From: UMGS1668 sp035447605
Lineage (GTDB): Bacteria > Bacillota > Clostridia > Oscillospirales > Ruminococcaceae
Direction of reading: 5' to 3'
NCBI GenBank assembly: GCA_035447605.1
Contig: DAOTHJ010000006.1
Coordinates: 16,418 to 80,417 of the forward strand
Length of the DNA: 64,000 bases
Shown here: positions 31,947 to 40,874 of the stretch, in pieces
Layout of the letters: each line of letters begins with the position of its first letter
Position numbering within the stretch: position 1 is the stretch's first letter
Position numbers and translations under genes: made by a program
The notes under the pieces: model-generated
The model's database searches: none
What the model saw: only the letters and a program-made list of their open reading frames with translations
Told to the model about the DNA's origin: nothing

Positions 31947-34900
31947 ATGCTTCGACTCATCATTGGCACCGACAGCCGCGCCAGAAGGCGGGCTCTGTAT
32001 CATCGCATCGCCGACGCGGGCGAGGGCGCTCTGCTGATCGTGCCGCGGCAGTTCTCCTTTGAGAGCGAAAAGCTGCTGGGGGCGTTTCTCGGCAGCGAAA
32101 AACGGAGTCTCGCCGAGGTATTGAGCTTTCCGAAGCTCTGCGAGCGCGTCTTTCACCAATATGGCGGATTTGCCGGCGACCACATCGACGATACCGGCCG
32201 GCTTCTGCTGATGAGCGCCGCCCTCTCCGAAACAGAAGGCGAGCTGCGCTTCTTCACAAAATCCGCAAAGGACGCGGCCTTCGCGGAGGAACTCGTGCAG
32301 GCGGACGGCGAGCTGCGCAAAGGCGGCGTCACCGGGGCCGATCTCGAAAAAATTGCCGAGGATCGCGCCGGCTCCGTGCTGGGCGAAAAATCCGCCGACC
32401 TCGCAAAAATTCTCTCCATTTATCGCGCGATGGTGAGCGCCGGCTACGCGGACGAGCTCGACGAAATTCCGCGCATTACGGCGATGCCGGAAACAAGGGA
32501 CTTTTTCCGCAATAAAAGAATCTTTTTCGACAGCTTTAACCGCTTCAGCGCCACGGAGTCGCGTCTCGTCTCCCTGATGCTGGAGGCGGCGCCGGAGGTC
32601 ACGGTCTCGCTCTGCTGCGACACGGTTTTCGACCGTCTTGCCGGCGCGGGGCCCTTCGCGGTCTGCCAAAAGACGGCCGCCCGCCTCCACCGCGCCGCCG
32701 AAGACGCCGGCATTCCGTCGTTTGTTGAGGACGCGGGTCTCTCTCCCGAAGGGGAGGTTGCCCCGGCCGTCCGGCATCTGGCGGAGCATTTTCTCCAGCC
32801 GGTTCCGGTGCCGTTCGTAGGAGATTTTTCCGGCACGGTGGAACTCTATCAGGCCGCGAACCCCTATGAGGAGGCCTCCTTTGTCGCCTCCTCCGTCCGG
32901 GAACTCGCGGAACAGGGGCATCGCTGGCGCGACATCTGCGTGATCGGGCGGGAGCTTTCCTCCTACGAACATCCGCTGGTCAACGCCTTCGAAAAGGCCG
33001 GCATCCCCTATTTTCTCGACCGGCGGGACGATGCGGCGGATCTGCCGCTGACCGCTTTTGCACTGGCGGCGCTCGAATGCTGCACGCGAAACTTCGAGGC
33101 AGCGTCGGTATTGCGCATGATGAAGACCGGGCTGCTGCCTTTCTCCGAGGAGGACGTGGCCGAATTTGAAAATTACTGCGAAATCTGGAGCATCCGTGGG
33201 CGGCTCTTTCTTCAGCCATTCGTCGCGAGTCCTTCCGGATTCGATCCGCCCGCCGAGGGCGACGGCGCGCTGCTCGATCTGCTGGAAGCCATGCGCCGAC
33301 AGGTCATGGGGCCGCTGGAGGCGCTGAAAACCGGCCTCGACCGCTGTGACGGACGCCGTTTCTGCGACGAATTTTTCCGTTTCCTCGATGCCTGCGACAT
33401 CCCCGACGGTTTGCGCCGGCTTTCCGAAAACTATGAGGCGGCCGGAAAATTACAGGCCGCGGCCGAGCTCTCGACGCTCTGGGATTCCCTTGTGGCGCTG
33501 CTTGACCGTTTCTATACCGGCCTCGGCGGCGTCTCTCTCGGCCTTGCCAAAATGGCGAAGCTCTTTGCCATGGCCGTCTCCGCGGCGGATCTCGGCGTCG
33601 TGCCGCAGACTGCCGACTGTGTGACCATCGGCACCGCGGACCGCCTGCGCCCGGTGGATTCCAAGGCCGTTTTTATCATCGGCCTCAACGACCGGGTCTT
33701 TCCCGCGCCGCTCGGCGCCGGCGGCCTTTTCAGCAGCGCGGAGAAAAAGGAGCTTGCGGAGATCGGCTTCGAGCTCTCCGATACGGAAGAAAATTTGCTC
33801 GCCGAGGAACGCAGCTACTCCTTTACGGCCTTCACCGCGCCTTCGGAGAAACTGGTCGTCTGCCGCAGCCGCTGGGACGTCAAGGGCGACGAGCTCGGGG
33901 AATCTTCATTTCTCGCGCGGCTCACCTCCCTCTTCCCCGGCCTCCGGTCGAAAAACGCCGCCGATTACGGCAAAGAATTCTTCCTGCGAACCGAGCGCAA
34001 CGCTTTCGACGCGCTCACCGAGGCCGGTGAAGAGAGCGCATTCTCCGCCGCCCTGCGGGAATTCCTCTCCGCGCGCCCCGAATGGAAGGAAACCTGCGAA
34101 AGGCTCAAAACCGGCGTCGATCCCTCGCGCTTCGCGATCACGGAGACAGGCCTTGCCGACGCGCTTTTCGGCAAAAAGCTGCGCCTCTCCGCTTCAAAAA
34201 TCGAGGCCTATGAGAGCTGCCCGTTCTCGTTTTTCGTGCAGAACGGCCTGCGGCTCAAAGAGCGCCGGAAAGCGGAACTTTCCCCGCTCGACACCGGCAA
34301 TCTGATTCATTATATTTTGCAGGTCATGCTTCAGACCTACGGCGGCCGGGGACTCGCCGCGCTCTCCGAAAAGGAGCGCAAGGCGGAGGTGCTCAGGCTC
34401 TTGGAGGAATACCTCTCCGGCGTGCTCGGTGGCGAGGAAAACAAATCCGGGCGCTTTCTTTACCTATATTCCCGCCTCGCGGGGCACCTGACGCGGCTCT
34501 TTGCCCGGATCGCCGAGGAATTCCGGCAGTCCGAATTCGAGCCGGCGGGCTTTGAGGTGCCCGTCTCGGAGGAGGAGGGCGTGGAGCCTCTGCGCCTGCG
34601 CACGCCCGACGGCCGGACCGTGCTCGTCGAGGGACGCATCGACCGGGTGGACGTGCTCGAAAAGAACGGCAAGCGCTACGCCCGCGTGGTGGATTACAAA
34701 TCCGGCACGAAGGCTTTCGATCTTTCGGACGTCTATTATGGCCTCAACATGCAGATGCTGATCTATCTGTTCTCGATCTGGCAGGACAAACGGAGCGAAT
34801 TCGCCGGCGACACGCCCGCGGGCATCCTCTATATGCCGGCGAAGGATACCGCCCCCGCCGCGGAGCGCGCATCCGCCGCCGACCCGTGCTCATCCGATGC

Positions 34901-35270
34901 CGCCCTGCGCTTTCGGATGAACGGCCTGCTGCTCGACGACTTCTCCGTGCTGAGTGCGATGGAGCCGGGCCTCGCGGGCGTCTATATTCCCGTCAAAATG
35001 AAGAATAACGGCTATGACACGGCTAATCTTGCCACCCTTGAGCAGTTCGGCGCCATACAAAGGCATGTTGCCTCCGTGCTCGCCTCCATGGCCGAAGAGC
35101 TCGGCGCCGGCAGAATTGAAGCTCTGCCGGTTGCGCGCGACGAAAAAAAGCAGTGCGAGCGCTGCCGTTTTCAGTCCGTCTGCCGGATGCCGGAGGACGG
35201 CCCCTGCGCAAAGCTCGGCAGACTGACGAAAAAAGAGTTCTTTGACGGCATCGGGGAGGACGGCGTATGA
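31947..35270 (+). CDS. addB: ATP-dependent helicase/nuclease subunit B
   Basis: A 1107-residue partner of AddA in the AddAB double-strand-break resection complex. The middle part is a degenerate SF1 helicase fold (LIVPRQFSFESEKLLGAFLG near the N-terminus, IFFDSFNRFSATESRLVSLM). The C-terminus is a RecB-type nuclease with VEGRIDRVDVL and VVDYKSGTKAF (D...DYK). The four Fe-S cysteines are visible as YESCPFSFF and CERCRFQSVC. The N-terminal Walker A that AddB usually keeps is lost: GTDSRARRRAL replaces GxxGSGKT. ATG 31947 follows GGGAGAGGA. Its stop overlaps an ATGA-coupled duplicate ORF which bridges to addA. Confidence 0.93.
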   Translation: MLRLIIGTDSRARRRALYHRIADAGEGALLIVPRQFSFESEKLLGAFLGSEKRSLAEVLSFPKLCERVFHQYGGFAGDHIDDTGRLLLMSAALSETEGELRFFTKSAKDAAFAEELVQADGELRKGGVTGADLEKIAEDRAGSVLGEKSADLAKILSIYRAMVSAGYADELDEIPRITAMPETRDFFRNKRIFFDSFNRFSATESRLVSLMLEAAPEVTVSLCCDTVFDRLAGAGPFAVCQKTAARLHRAAEDAGIPSFVEDAGLSPEGEVAPAVRHLAEHFLQPVPVPFVGDFSGTVELYQAANPYEEASFVASSVRELAEQGHRWRDICVIGRELSSYEHPLVNAFEKAGIPYFLDRRDDAADLPLTAFALAALECCTRNFEAASVLRMMKTGLLPFSEEDVAEFENYCEIWSIRGRLFLQPFVASPSGFDPPAEGDGALLDLLEAMRRQVMGPLEALKTGLDRCDGRRFCDEFFRFLDACDIPDGLRRLSENYEAAGKLQAAAELSTLWDSLVALLDRFYTGLGGVSLGLAKMAKLFAMAVSAADLGVVPQTADCVTIGTADRLRPVDSKAVFIIGLNDRVFPAPLGAGGLFSSAEKKELAEIGFELSDTEENLLAEERSYSFTAFTAPSEKLVVCRSRWDVKGDELGESSFLARLTSLFPGLRSKNAADYGKEFFLRTERNAFDALTEAGEESAFSAALREFLSARPEWKETCERLKTGVDPSRFAITETGLADALFGKKLRLSASKIEAYESCPFSFFVQNGLRLKERRKAELSPLDTGNLIHYILQVMLQTYGGRGLAALSEKERKAEVLRLLEEYLSGVLGGEENKSGRFLYLYSRLAGHLTRLFARIAEEFRQSEFEPAGFEVPVSEEEGVEPLRLRTPDGRTVLVEGRIDRVDVLEKNGKRYARVVDYKSGTKAFDLSDVYYGLNMQMLIYLFSIWQDKRSEFAGDTPAGILYMPAKDTAPAAERASAADPCSSDAALRFRMNGLLLDDFSVLSAMEPGLAGVYIPVKMKNNGYDTANLATLEQFGAIQRHVASVLASMAEELGAGRIEALPVARDEKKQCERCRFQSVCRMPEDGPCAKLGRLTKKEFFDGIGEDGV

Positions 35271-35431
35271 GCGGAATGAAAACCCTCCCTGCCGCGCGCG
35301 ACGAAAAAAAGCAGTGCGAGCGCTGCCGCTTTCAGTCCGTCTGCCGGATGCCGGAGGACGGGCCCTGCGCAAAGCTCGGCAGACTGACGAAAAAAGAGTT
35401 CTTTGACGGCATCGGGGAGGACGGCGTATGA
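35110..35431 (+). repeat. 161-bp tandem duplication at addB/addA junction
   Basis: The last 161 bp of addB (about 35110-35270) recur at about 35271-35431. From GCGCGACGAAAAAAAGCAG onward the arms differ at only two positions in about 134 bp; the first 25 bp are clearly more diverged. Both arms end in the junction GGCGTATGAGC. Confidence 0.95.
35267..35431 (+). pseudogene. 54-codon bridging ORF, duplicate of AddB C-terminus
   Basis: The tandem duplication creates an ORF that begins at the ATGA overlap with addB and ends at an ATGA overlap with addA. After MSGMKTLPA its sequence is identical to the AddB C-terminus, including CERCRFQSVC, three of the four Fe-S cluster cysteines. Without the fourth cysteine and the nuclease domain it should not bind the cluster normally. 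The unit length (161, that is 2 modulo 3) is exactly what keeps stop-start coupling on both sides. It may be translated as a small peptide or serve only to pass ribosomes to addA. Confidence 0.7.
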
Positions 35432-38400
35432 GCACACGAAACTGGAACCCGGAGCAGCTTCAGGCGATCGAATCAAAGGGCGGCACGCTCCTCGTCTCCG
35501 CCGCGGCCGGCAGCGGAAAAACCGCCGTTCTGACCGAGCGCGTATTGCGGATGCTGACCGACGAAGAGCATCCGGTCGACGCGGACCGCTTTCTCATCAT
35601 GACCTTTACCCGCCTCGCCGCCGGAGAGATGAAAAATCGCATCACCGAGGCCCTTTCGGAAAAACTTGCGGAAAAGCCCGGCGATATCCGGCTTATCCGG
35701 CAGCAGATCCTGCTTGAAAAAATGCAGATCGGCACAATCGACGCCTTTTGCCTCAACCTCGTGCTGGAGCAGTTCGGCGCGCTGGGCATCTCGCCGCAGA
35801 GCCGCGTCGCCTCCGAAAAGGAACTCGGTATCCTAAAAAACGAGGCGCTCGCCGAGGTGATGGAGGAGAAGTATGCGGCGGAGGAACCCGGCTTTCTGGC
35901 GCTCAGCGAAACTCTCGGCGCCGGACGGGACGACTCCGACCTCGCCGACACCGTTCTTCGCCTTTACGACTGGCTCCGCACGCAGCCGCACTACGGCGAT
36001 TGGCTCGATTCGGTCCGCGGTTTATACAATCCGGATATTTCTATCGAAAATCACCCGTGGGGAAAGACTATTTTGGCATACGCGGGCGAGGCGCTCCGGG
36101 ACTGCGCGGAACAGGCGGAGTATGCGCTTTCGCTCGCGGGAAAAGACGAGGACGTCTTTTCTGCCTACGGGGCCGCGCTCTGCTCGGATTCGGAGATCCT
36201 GAAAAAGCTTGTTGATCTTGCGGAAAACGGCGGCTGGGACGAGCTGCGCGGCGCTCTGCAAAATGTGAGCTGGCAAAGGCTCGGCTCGCTGCGCGGCTAC
36301 GACGGTACGGTCGGACCGCGCGCCAAGGAGATCCGCGACGGGTATAAAAAGACGGTTTCGGACCTTGCAAAAAAACAGTTTTTCGCCTCGGAGCAGAATT
36401 TCCGTGACGACGTCGCCATGCTCGCGCCGCTCGCAGAGGATCTCTTCTCCCTGACGATGGAATTCGACCGGCGCTATTCCGACAAGAAGCGCGAGAACCT
36501 GCTTCTCGATTACGCCGACCTCGAACACTTCACGCTCGGGCTGCTGACGGAGAAGGACGGCGCCGGCCGATATATCCCGACGGCGGCGGCAAGGGAGATC
36601 TCCGCCCGCTATGAGTATATCCTTGTCGACGAATGTCAGGACATCAACGCCGCGCAGGACGCCGTCTTCCGCGCGCTCTCCCGGCACGGGGAGAACCTTT
36701 TCTACGTCGGCGACGTGAAGCAGAGCATCTACCGCTTCCGTCAGGCGATGCCTGAACTCTTCCTCCAAAAAAGGAACTCGTGGCCCACCTTCGACGGCAG
36801 CGCCTATCCCGCCGTCGTCACGCTGGGACGCAACTACCGCAGCCGGAAGGATATTGCCGGCGCGGTCAACTTTCTGTTCTCGCAGATCATGACGGAGGCG
36901 GCCGCGGAGATGGATTACGGCCCCGGGGACCGGCTGATCGCCTCCGCGGAATACCCGGAGGACGACCTCACCCGCTGCGAGCTGCTGCTCGCGGAGACCG
37001 ACGCGGAAAATGAAAAATACCCGGACGCCGAGGCCGAAGCCATCGCGGAAAAGATCGCCGCGATGGTCAAAGCGGGCGTGACCGTGAAGGACGGCGAGAG
37101 CCTGCGCCCGGCCGGATACTCGGATTTCTGCGTCCTGCTGCGCGCCATGAAGGGCCGGGGCGACCGTTTCGCCGAGGCGCTGCGGAAACGCGGTATCGGC
37201 GTGCGGTGCGAGCGCTCCGAGGGTTTCTTCTCAAGGCCCGAGATTGCCGCCGTAATGGACGTGCTGCGTGCTATCGATAATCCGCTGCTCGATCTCCCGC
37301 TCGCGGGCGCGATGCTCTCCGAGATGTTTCTCTTCACGCCGGACGACCTCGCGCGGATCCGGCTCAAGGGCAGAACGCTCCCGTTTTTCCGCGCCGTGAA
37401 ACTGGCGGCGGAGGACGGCGACGAAAAGTGCGCCCGGTTTCTGGATTTTCTCTCGGAGATGCGGACCTATGCCGCCTGTGAAAGCTCCGACGCCGTATTG
37501 GAGCGCATCTACGAAAAAACGCAGTTCCCCGGCATCATGCGCGCCGGAGAAAACGGCGAGGCGAAACTCGCAAATCTGCGCCTGCTGGTCCGCTACGCCT
37601 CCGAGCGGGAGGCCGCGGGCTGGAAGGGCATCTTCGGCTTCCTGCGCTTCGCCGACCGGCTGATTGAAAAGGACGACGACCTCGAGCCGGCCGGGCAGGC
37701 CTCTCAGAGCGGCGGCGCGGTGCGGATCATGACCGTCCATGGCGCGAAAGGGCTTGAGTTCCCGATCGTATTTTTCAGCGCCGCCGGGCGAAAATTCCAT
37801 AACGATAACCGCGTGGACCGGCCCGCCGTCCATCCGACGCTCGGTTTTGCCTGCGCCGGACGGGATGAGACGACCGGCCTGCGCTACAAGACGGTGCCGC
37901 AGCAGGCGCTGGGCCTTGCCTTGAAGAAAAGCTCCCTTGCCGAGGAAATGCGCATCCTCTACGTCGCGCTGACGCGGGCGAAGGAACGGCTGATCATCAC
38001 CGGCGCCGTGCCGAATGCGGCGGATTATCTCTCCGGGCTTGCCTCCGGCGCACGGGCCGAGGAGCGGCTCGGCACCTTTACGGTGACGAATGCAAAATCC
38101 CCGCTCGACTGGGTCTGCACCGCGCTGCTTCGGCATCCGGATGCGGTGGAATTCCGCATGCTCGCGGGCCTTTCCGACCTCGAACCCCTGCCGGACGACA
38201 CCCGGTGGGTCTTCTCCGTGCGGCAGCCGGGTGGCTTGGAGGAACCGGAGGAAACGGCCGCCGAAGCTCTTTCTCCGGAACCGGACCGCGCTTTGCTCAT
38301 GCTGCTGGAAGAACGCGCGGCGTGGGCCTATCCCTATGCCGTCTCCGCGTCGATTCCGGCAAAGAAGGGCGTCTCCGAGCTCACGCACGGCGAACTTTAC

Positions 38401-38940
38401 GAACAGACGCGCTTCTCGGCGAGACCGACGCACGGCGTCCTCTCCGGTGCGGAACGCGGTACGGCGCTGCATGCCTTCATGGAATTCGCCGACTTTGAAA
38501 AGGCGGAGCGTTCCGTGGAGGAGGAGCGGAAGCGTCTGGCGGATTTCGGCTTCCTGACGGCCAAACAGGCCTCCGCCGTCGATCCCGCAAAACTGCGCGC
38601 CTTTTTCCAAAGCGGGCTTTATCAGCGGATCAAGGCTTCGCCCCGGGTGCTGCGCGAATACCGCTTCATGCAGGATATTCCGGCAAAGGAGCTCGGCTAC
38701 GAGGCCGTGGAGGAGATGATCACCGTGCAGGGCGTCGCGGACTGCATTTTTGAAGAAAACGGCGGGCTCTATATTCTCGACTACAAGACCGACTACACGG
38801 ACCGGATCGAAACCCTTGGCGAACTTTATGGCGACCAGCTCCGGCTGTATAAAAAGCTGCTGGCCCTCTCGATGGGCAGAGAGGCCGCCGGGCTTCTCAT
38901 CTGGTCCTTCCACTTCGGCCGGGAACTTGCGGTGGAATAA
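35428..38940 (+). CDS. addA: ATP-dependent helicase/nuclease subunit A
   Basis: A 1170-residue 3'-5' SF1 helicase-nuclease. Motifs in order: Q-motif NWNPEQLQAIESKGGTLLVS, Walker A AAAGSGKTAVLTERV (about residues 28-42), Ia FLIMTFTRLAAGEM, II YILVDECQDINAAQDAVFRA, III GENLFYVGDVKQSIYRFRQA, V/VI VRIMTVHGAKGLEFPIVFF and EMRILYVALTRAKERLII. The C-terminal nuclease has GTALHAFMEFAD and ILDYKTDYTDR. With AddB it processes broken DNA ends and recognises Chi for RecA loading. Translation is coupled through the bridging ORF. Confidence 0.97.
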   Translation: MSTRNWNPEQLQAIESKGGTLLVSAAAGSGKTAVLTERVLRMLTDEEHPVDADRFLIMTFTRLAAGEMKNRITEALSEKLAEKPGDIRLIRQQILLEKMQIGTIDAFCLNLVLEQFGALGISPQSRVASEKELGILKNEALAEVMEEKYAAEEPGFLALSETLGAGRDDSDLADTVLRLYDWLRTQPHYGDWLDSVRGLYNPDISIENHPWGKTILAYAGEALRDCAEQAEYALSLAGKDEDVFSAYGAALCSDSEILKKLVDLAENGGWDELRGALQNVSWQRLGSLRGYDGTVGPRAKEIRDGYKKTVSDLAKKQFFASEQNFRDDVAMLAPLAEDLFSLTMEFDRRYSDKKRENLLLDYADLEHFTLGLLTEKDGAGRYIPTAAAREISARYEYILVDECQDINAAQDAVFRALSRHGENLFYVGDVKQSIYRFRQAMPELFLQKRNSWPTFDGSAYPAVVTLGRNYRSRKDIAGAVNFLFSQIMTEAAAEMDYGPGDRLIASAEYPEDDLTRCELLLAETDAENEKYPDAEAEAIAEKIAAMVKAGVTVKDGESLRPAGYSDFCVLLRAMKGRGDRFAEALRKRGIGVRCERSEGFFSRPEIAAVMDVLRAIDNPLLDLPLAGAMLSEMFLFTPDDLARIRLKGRTLPFFRAVKLAAEDGDEKCARFLDFLSEMRTYAACESSDAVLERIYEKTQFPGIMRAGENGEAKLANLRLLVRYASEREAAGWKGIFGFLRFADRLIEKDDDLEPAGQASQSGGAVRIMTVHGAKGLEFPIVFFSAAGRKFHNDNRVDRPAVHPTLGFACAGRDETTGLRYKTVPQQALGLALKKSSLAEEMRILYVALTRAKERLIITGAVPNAADYLSGLASGARAEERLGTFTVTNAKSPLDWVCTALLRHPDAVEFRMLAGLSDLEPLPDDTRWVFSVRQPGGLEEPEETAAEALSPEPDRALLMLLEERAAWAYPYAVSASIPAKKGVSELTHGELYEQTRFSARPTHGVLSGAERGTALHAFMEFADFEKAERSVEEERKRLADFGFLTAKQASAVDPAKLRAFFQSGLYQRIKASPRVLREYRFMQDIPAKELGYEAVEEMITVQGVADCIFEENGGLYILDYKTDYTDRIETLGELYGDQLRLYKKLLALSMGREAAGLLIWSFHFGRELAVE

Positions 38941-39324
38941 ATCCCACACCTCGGCGGCCGGCTCTGTTTGCCGGGGTTCGAATCCTCGTCGGGTAAGCGT
39001 GGAACAGAGCGCGCCGGAAAGCGGCGGGGGCTTTTTCCCCGCGGAGAATTCTTTTTGATTGCCCGCAGGGGCGGTCTCTTTTTTCCGGCAAAACGCTCCC
39101 GAACCTGATTTTTCTGGAAACTTTTTAAAAAAAGCTCGCTTTTTATGAAAATCGGCGCCTTCGGGATAGTGACTTTTTCTTTTATTTTTTATATAATTGA
39201 TTTGCAAGCTGCGAAATGCGCTTTCCGGCTTCGGGAACCTCGGTTTCCGATCCCGGCAGCGGGACGGGTCCATTCAAACACAGCGAAAGCCTGAATTAAA
39301 ATTTTGGGAAAGAGGGAAATTGTC
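38941..39324. other. Intergenic region with tRNA T-arm-like sequence
   Basis: No protein gene is supported in these 384 bp. At about 38955-38995 a short stem CCGGC/GCCGG is followed by GGGGTTCGAATCCTCG, which looks like the variable arm and T-arm of a class II tRNA. No matching D-arm, anticodon arm, acceptor stem or CCA end is found, so this is at best a tRNA remnant. Confidence 0.35.
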
Positions 39325-39696
39325 ATGGCGTTTCTTGATAAGCTGAACGACCTTGCGAAAACTGCGGTCGACAAGACCGGCAACGCGATCGAAAACGGAA
39401 AAATCAGCGTGAAGATCACCGGAGAGGAACGGAATATTGCCGCCGCCACCGCAAAAATCGGAGAATATTACCTCGCAAAACTGGATGCGGGCGAAGTTCT
39501 GGATGATTCGGTCATGGAGATCTATGCCGAAATCGAGGAGCACCGCCGCAGCATCGAAGCCATGCGTGCGGAACTCGGCGGCCCGAAAAACGCCTCTGCC
39601 GCCCCCGCCGATGCCGGTGTGAAATTCTGCAAGGCATGCGGCGCCAAGGTTGCCCCCGGTACGAAATTCTGCCCGGAGTGCGGCGCCGAACAGTAA
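39325..39696 (+). CDS. Zinc-ribbon protein with helical N-terminus
   Basis: A 123-residue protein. Residues 1-90 are helical and charged (FLDKLNDLAKTAVDKTGNAI, then a region with EIYAEIEEHRRSIEAMRAEL). A Pro/Ala linker leads to a C-terminal zinc ribbon with two CxxC pairs, CKACGAKVAPGTKFCPECG (about residues 102-120). Such proteins are common in Clostridia; none has a proven role. The ATG at 39325 has GAGGGAAATT upstream; an earlier in-frame ATG (39304) is too close to the preceding A/T tract and lacks a ribosome site. Cytosolic, no membrane segment. Confidence 0.75.
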   Translation: MAFLDKLNDLAKTAVDKTGNAIENGKISVKITGEERNIAAATAKIGEYYLAKLDAGEVLDDSVMEIYAEIEEHRRSIEAMRAELGGPKNASAAPADAGVKFCKACGAKVAPGTKFCPECGAEQ

Positions 39697-39863
39697 AAGT
39701 TTAAAAAACAAATGGACGGAGAGGACGCCCGGCGCGCCCTCCCCGCCCGATTTTTTTGCGCCGTGGGAAGCGGATTCCTGGCTTTTTTTTGCAAAATGTG
39801 CCCGCCCCGGGCCTTTTTTGCGGGAAAACGCCTCAGGCAAAAAAGATTTTTTCGGCCCGACAC

Positions 39864-39892
39864 TTGACAGGAGCGGCATAGGCGGGTATAAT
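39864..39892 (+). promoter_or_regulatory. SigA promoter of infC-rpmI-rplT
   Basis: A perfect TTGACA (39864-39869) and TATAAT (39887-39892) are separated by 17 bp, the strongest promoter in the window. Confidence 0.9.
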
Positions 39893-39899
39893 TTTTTGT

Positions 39900-40030
39900 A
39901 CAAGAAAGCAGAACGAACCGTTCTCACCTGCCCGCGGATGCGCGGCGGGTCAATCGTCCCGGTATTTATACCGGATTGCGGTGCGCGGTCTTCTTGGACT
40001 GCGCGTTTTTTTATTTTGGAGGTGTTAGTC
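39900..40030 (+). promoter_or_regulatory. L20-type autoregulatory leader
   Basis: The 5' UTR between promoter and infC contains TTCTCACCTGCCCGCGG and CGGGTCAATCGTCCCGG (39929-39965), the conserved core of Firmicutes L20 leaders. A Rho-independent hairpin at 39983-40015 follows. In that family, ribosomal protein L20 binds the leader and promotes premature termination, so excess L20 lowers the whole operon. Assignment rests on the motif, the position and the terminator. Confidence 0.82.
39983..40015 (+). terminator. Attenuator terminator of the infC operon
   Basis: GCGCGGTC (39983-39990) pairs with GGACTGCGC (39996-40004), followed by GTTTTTTTATTTT. It lies immediately before the infC ribosome site. 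Confidence 0.8.
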
Positions 40031-40549
40031 ATCGGCAAACAGGAACTGCTCATTAACGAAGAGATCCGCGATAAAGAAATCCGCGTGATCGATTCCGACG
40101 GCAGCCAATTGGGTATTCTTTCGGCAAGAGAAGCGATGCAGATCGCAGCCGAAAAAAATCTGGATCTCGTGAAGATCGCCCCTCAGGCGACTCCGCCGGT
40201 CTGCCGCATCATGGATTACGGCAAATACCGCTTCGAACAGGCCAAACGTGAAAAAGAAGCGAAAAAGAACCAGCATGTCATCGAGACCAAGGAAGTGCGC
40301 CTTTCCCTTAATATTGATACCAACGATTTCAACACAAAGCTCAACCGGGCGAAGAAATTCCTCGAGGACGGCGATAAGGTGAAGCTCTCGCTGCGTTTCC
40401 GCGGCAGAGAGATGACCCATACCGAGCTCGGGGCCGACCTTGTTCGGAAATTTTTGGATGAATGTGCGGAATTGGGCGCCACAGACAAACCTGCCAAACT
40501 CGAGGGCAGAAGCCTTGTCGTCACCATCAACTCCAAGATACAGAAATAA
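40031..40549 (+). CDS. infC: Translation initiation factor IF-3 (ATC start)
   Basis: A 172-residue factor that binds the 30S subunit, prevents premature 50S joining and checks initiation codons. The N-domain has LLINEEIRDKEIRVIDSDGS and LDLVKIAPQATPPVCRIMDY; the C-domain has VRLSLNIDTNDFNTKLNRAK and VKLSLRFRGREMTHTELGAD. The start is ATC at 40031: GGAGG at 40018-40022 is eight bases away, no ATG exists nearby, and the in-frame GTG at 40022 overlaps the ribosome site. Rare AUU/AUC starts are the known basis of IF-3 translational autoregulation. First gene of infC-rpmI-rplT. Confidence 0.95.
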   Translation: MGKQELLINEEIRDKEIRVIDSDGSQLGILSAREAMQIAAEKNLDLVKIAPQATPPVCRIMDYGKYRFEQAKREKEAKKNQHVIETKEVRLSLNIDTNDFNTKLNRAKKFLEDGDKVKLSLRFRGREMTHTELGADLVRKFLDECAELGATDKPAKLEGRSLVVTINSKIQK

Positions 40550-40606
40550 CCCGCAGTACTCGTTTGATATTTGCTTTTTGCAATCAATAATCAGGAGGAA
40601 AAAACA

Positions 40607-40819
40607 ATGGCCAACGCGAAACTGAAAACCCATACCGGGGCGAAGAAACGCTTCCGCTTCTCCAAAGACGGAAAAATCAAACGCAATAAAGCGTTTAAAT
40701 CCCACAAGCTGAATTCCAGCATCAAGGACGCGAAACGTAAACGCAACCTTCGTCACGCCACCTATGCGGATGCTACCAATATGGAAAAACTCAGAAAAAT
40801 CATGCCTTACGGCGGCTGA
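40607..40819 (+). CDS. rpmI: 50S ribosomal protein L35
   Basis: A 70-residue basic protein. ANAKLKTHTGAKKRFRFSKD and RNKAFKSHKLNSSIKDAKRK are the L35 signatures. AGGAGG precedes the ATG at 40607. Second gene of the IF-3 operon, 57 bp after infC. Confidence 0.95.
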   Translation: MANAKLKTHTGAKKRFRFSKDGKIKRNKAFKSHKLNSSIKDAKRKRNLRHATYADATNMEKLRKIMPYGG

Positions 40820-40874
40820 TGTTTTCCTAAAACAAACATCTATCTATTGAAAGATATAACGGAGGTAACTACAA

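Noticed and set aside
38941..38996. Intact tRNA gene
   Set aside because: Only a T-arm-like segment is present; no D-arm, anticodon arm or acceptor pairing.
37231..39273. 680-codon minus-strand open frame
   Set aside because: Antisense shadow of addA.
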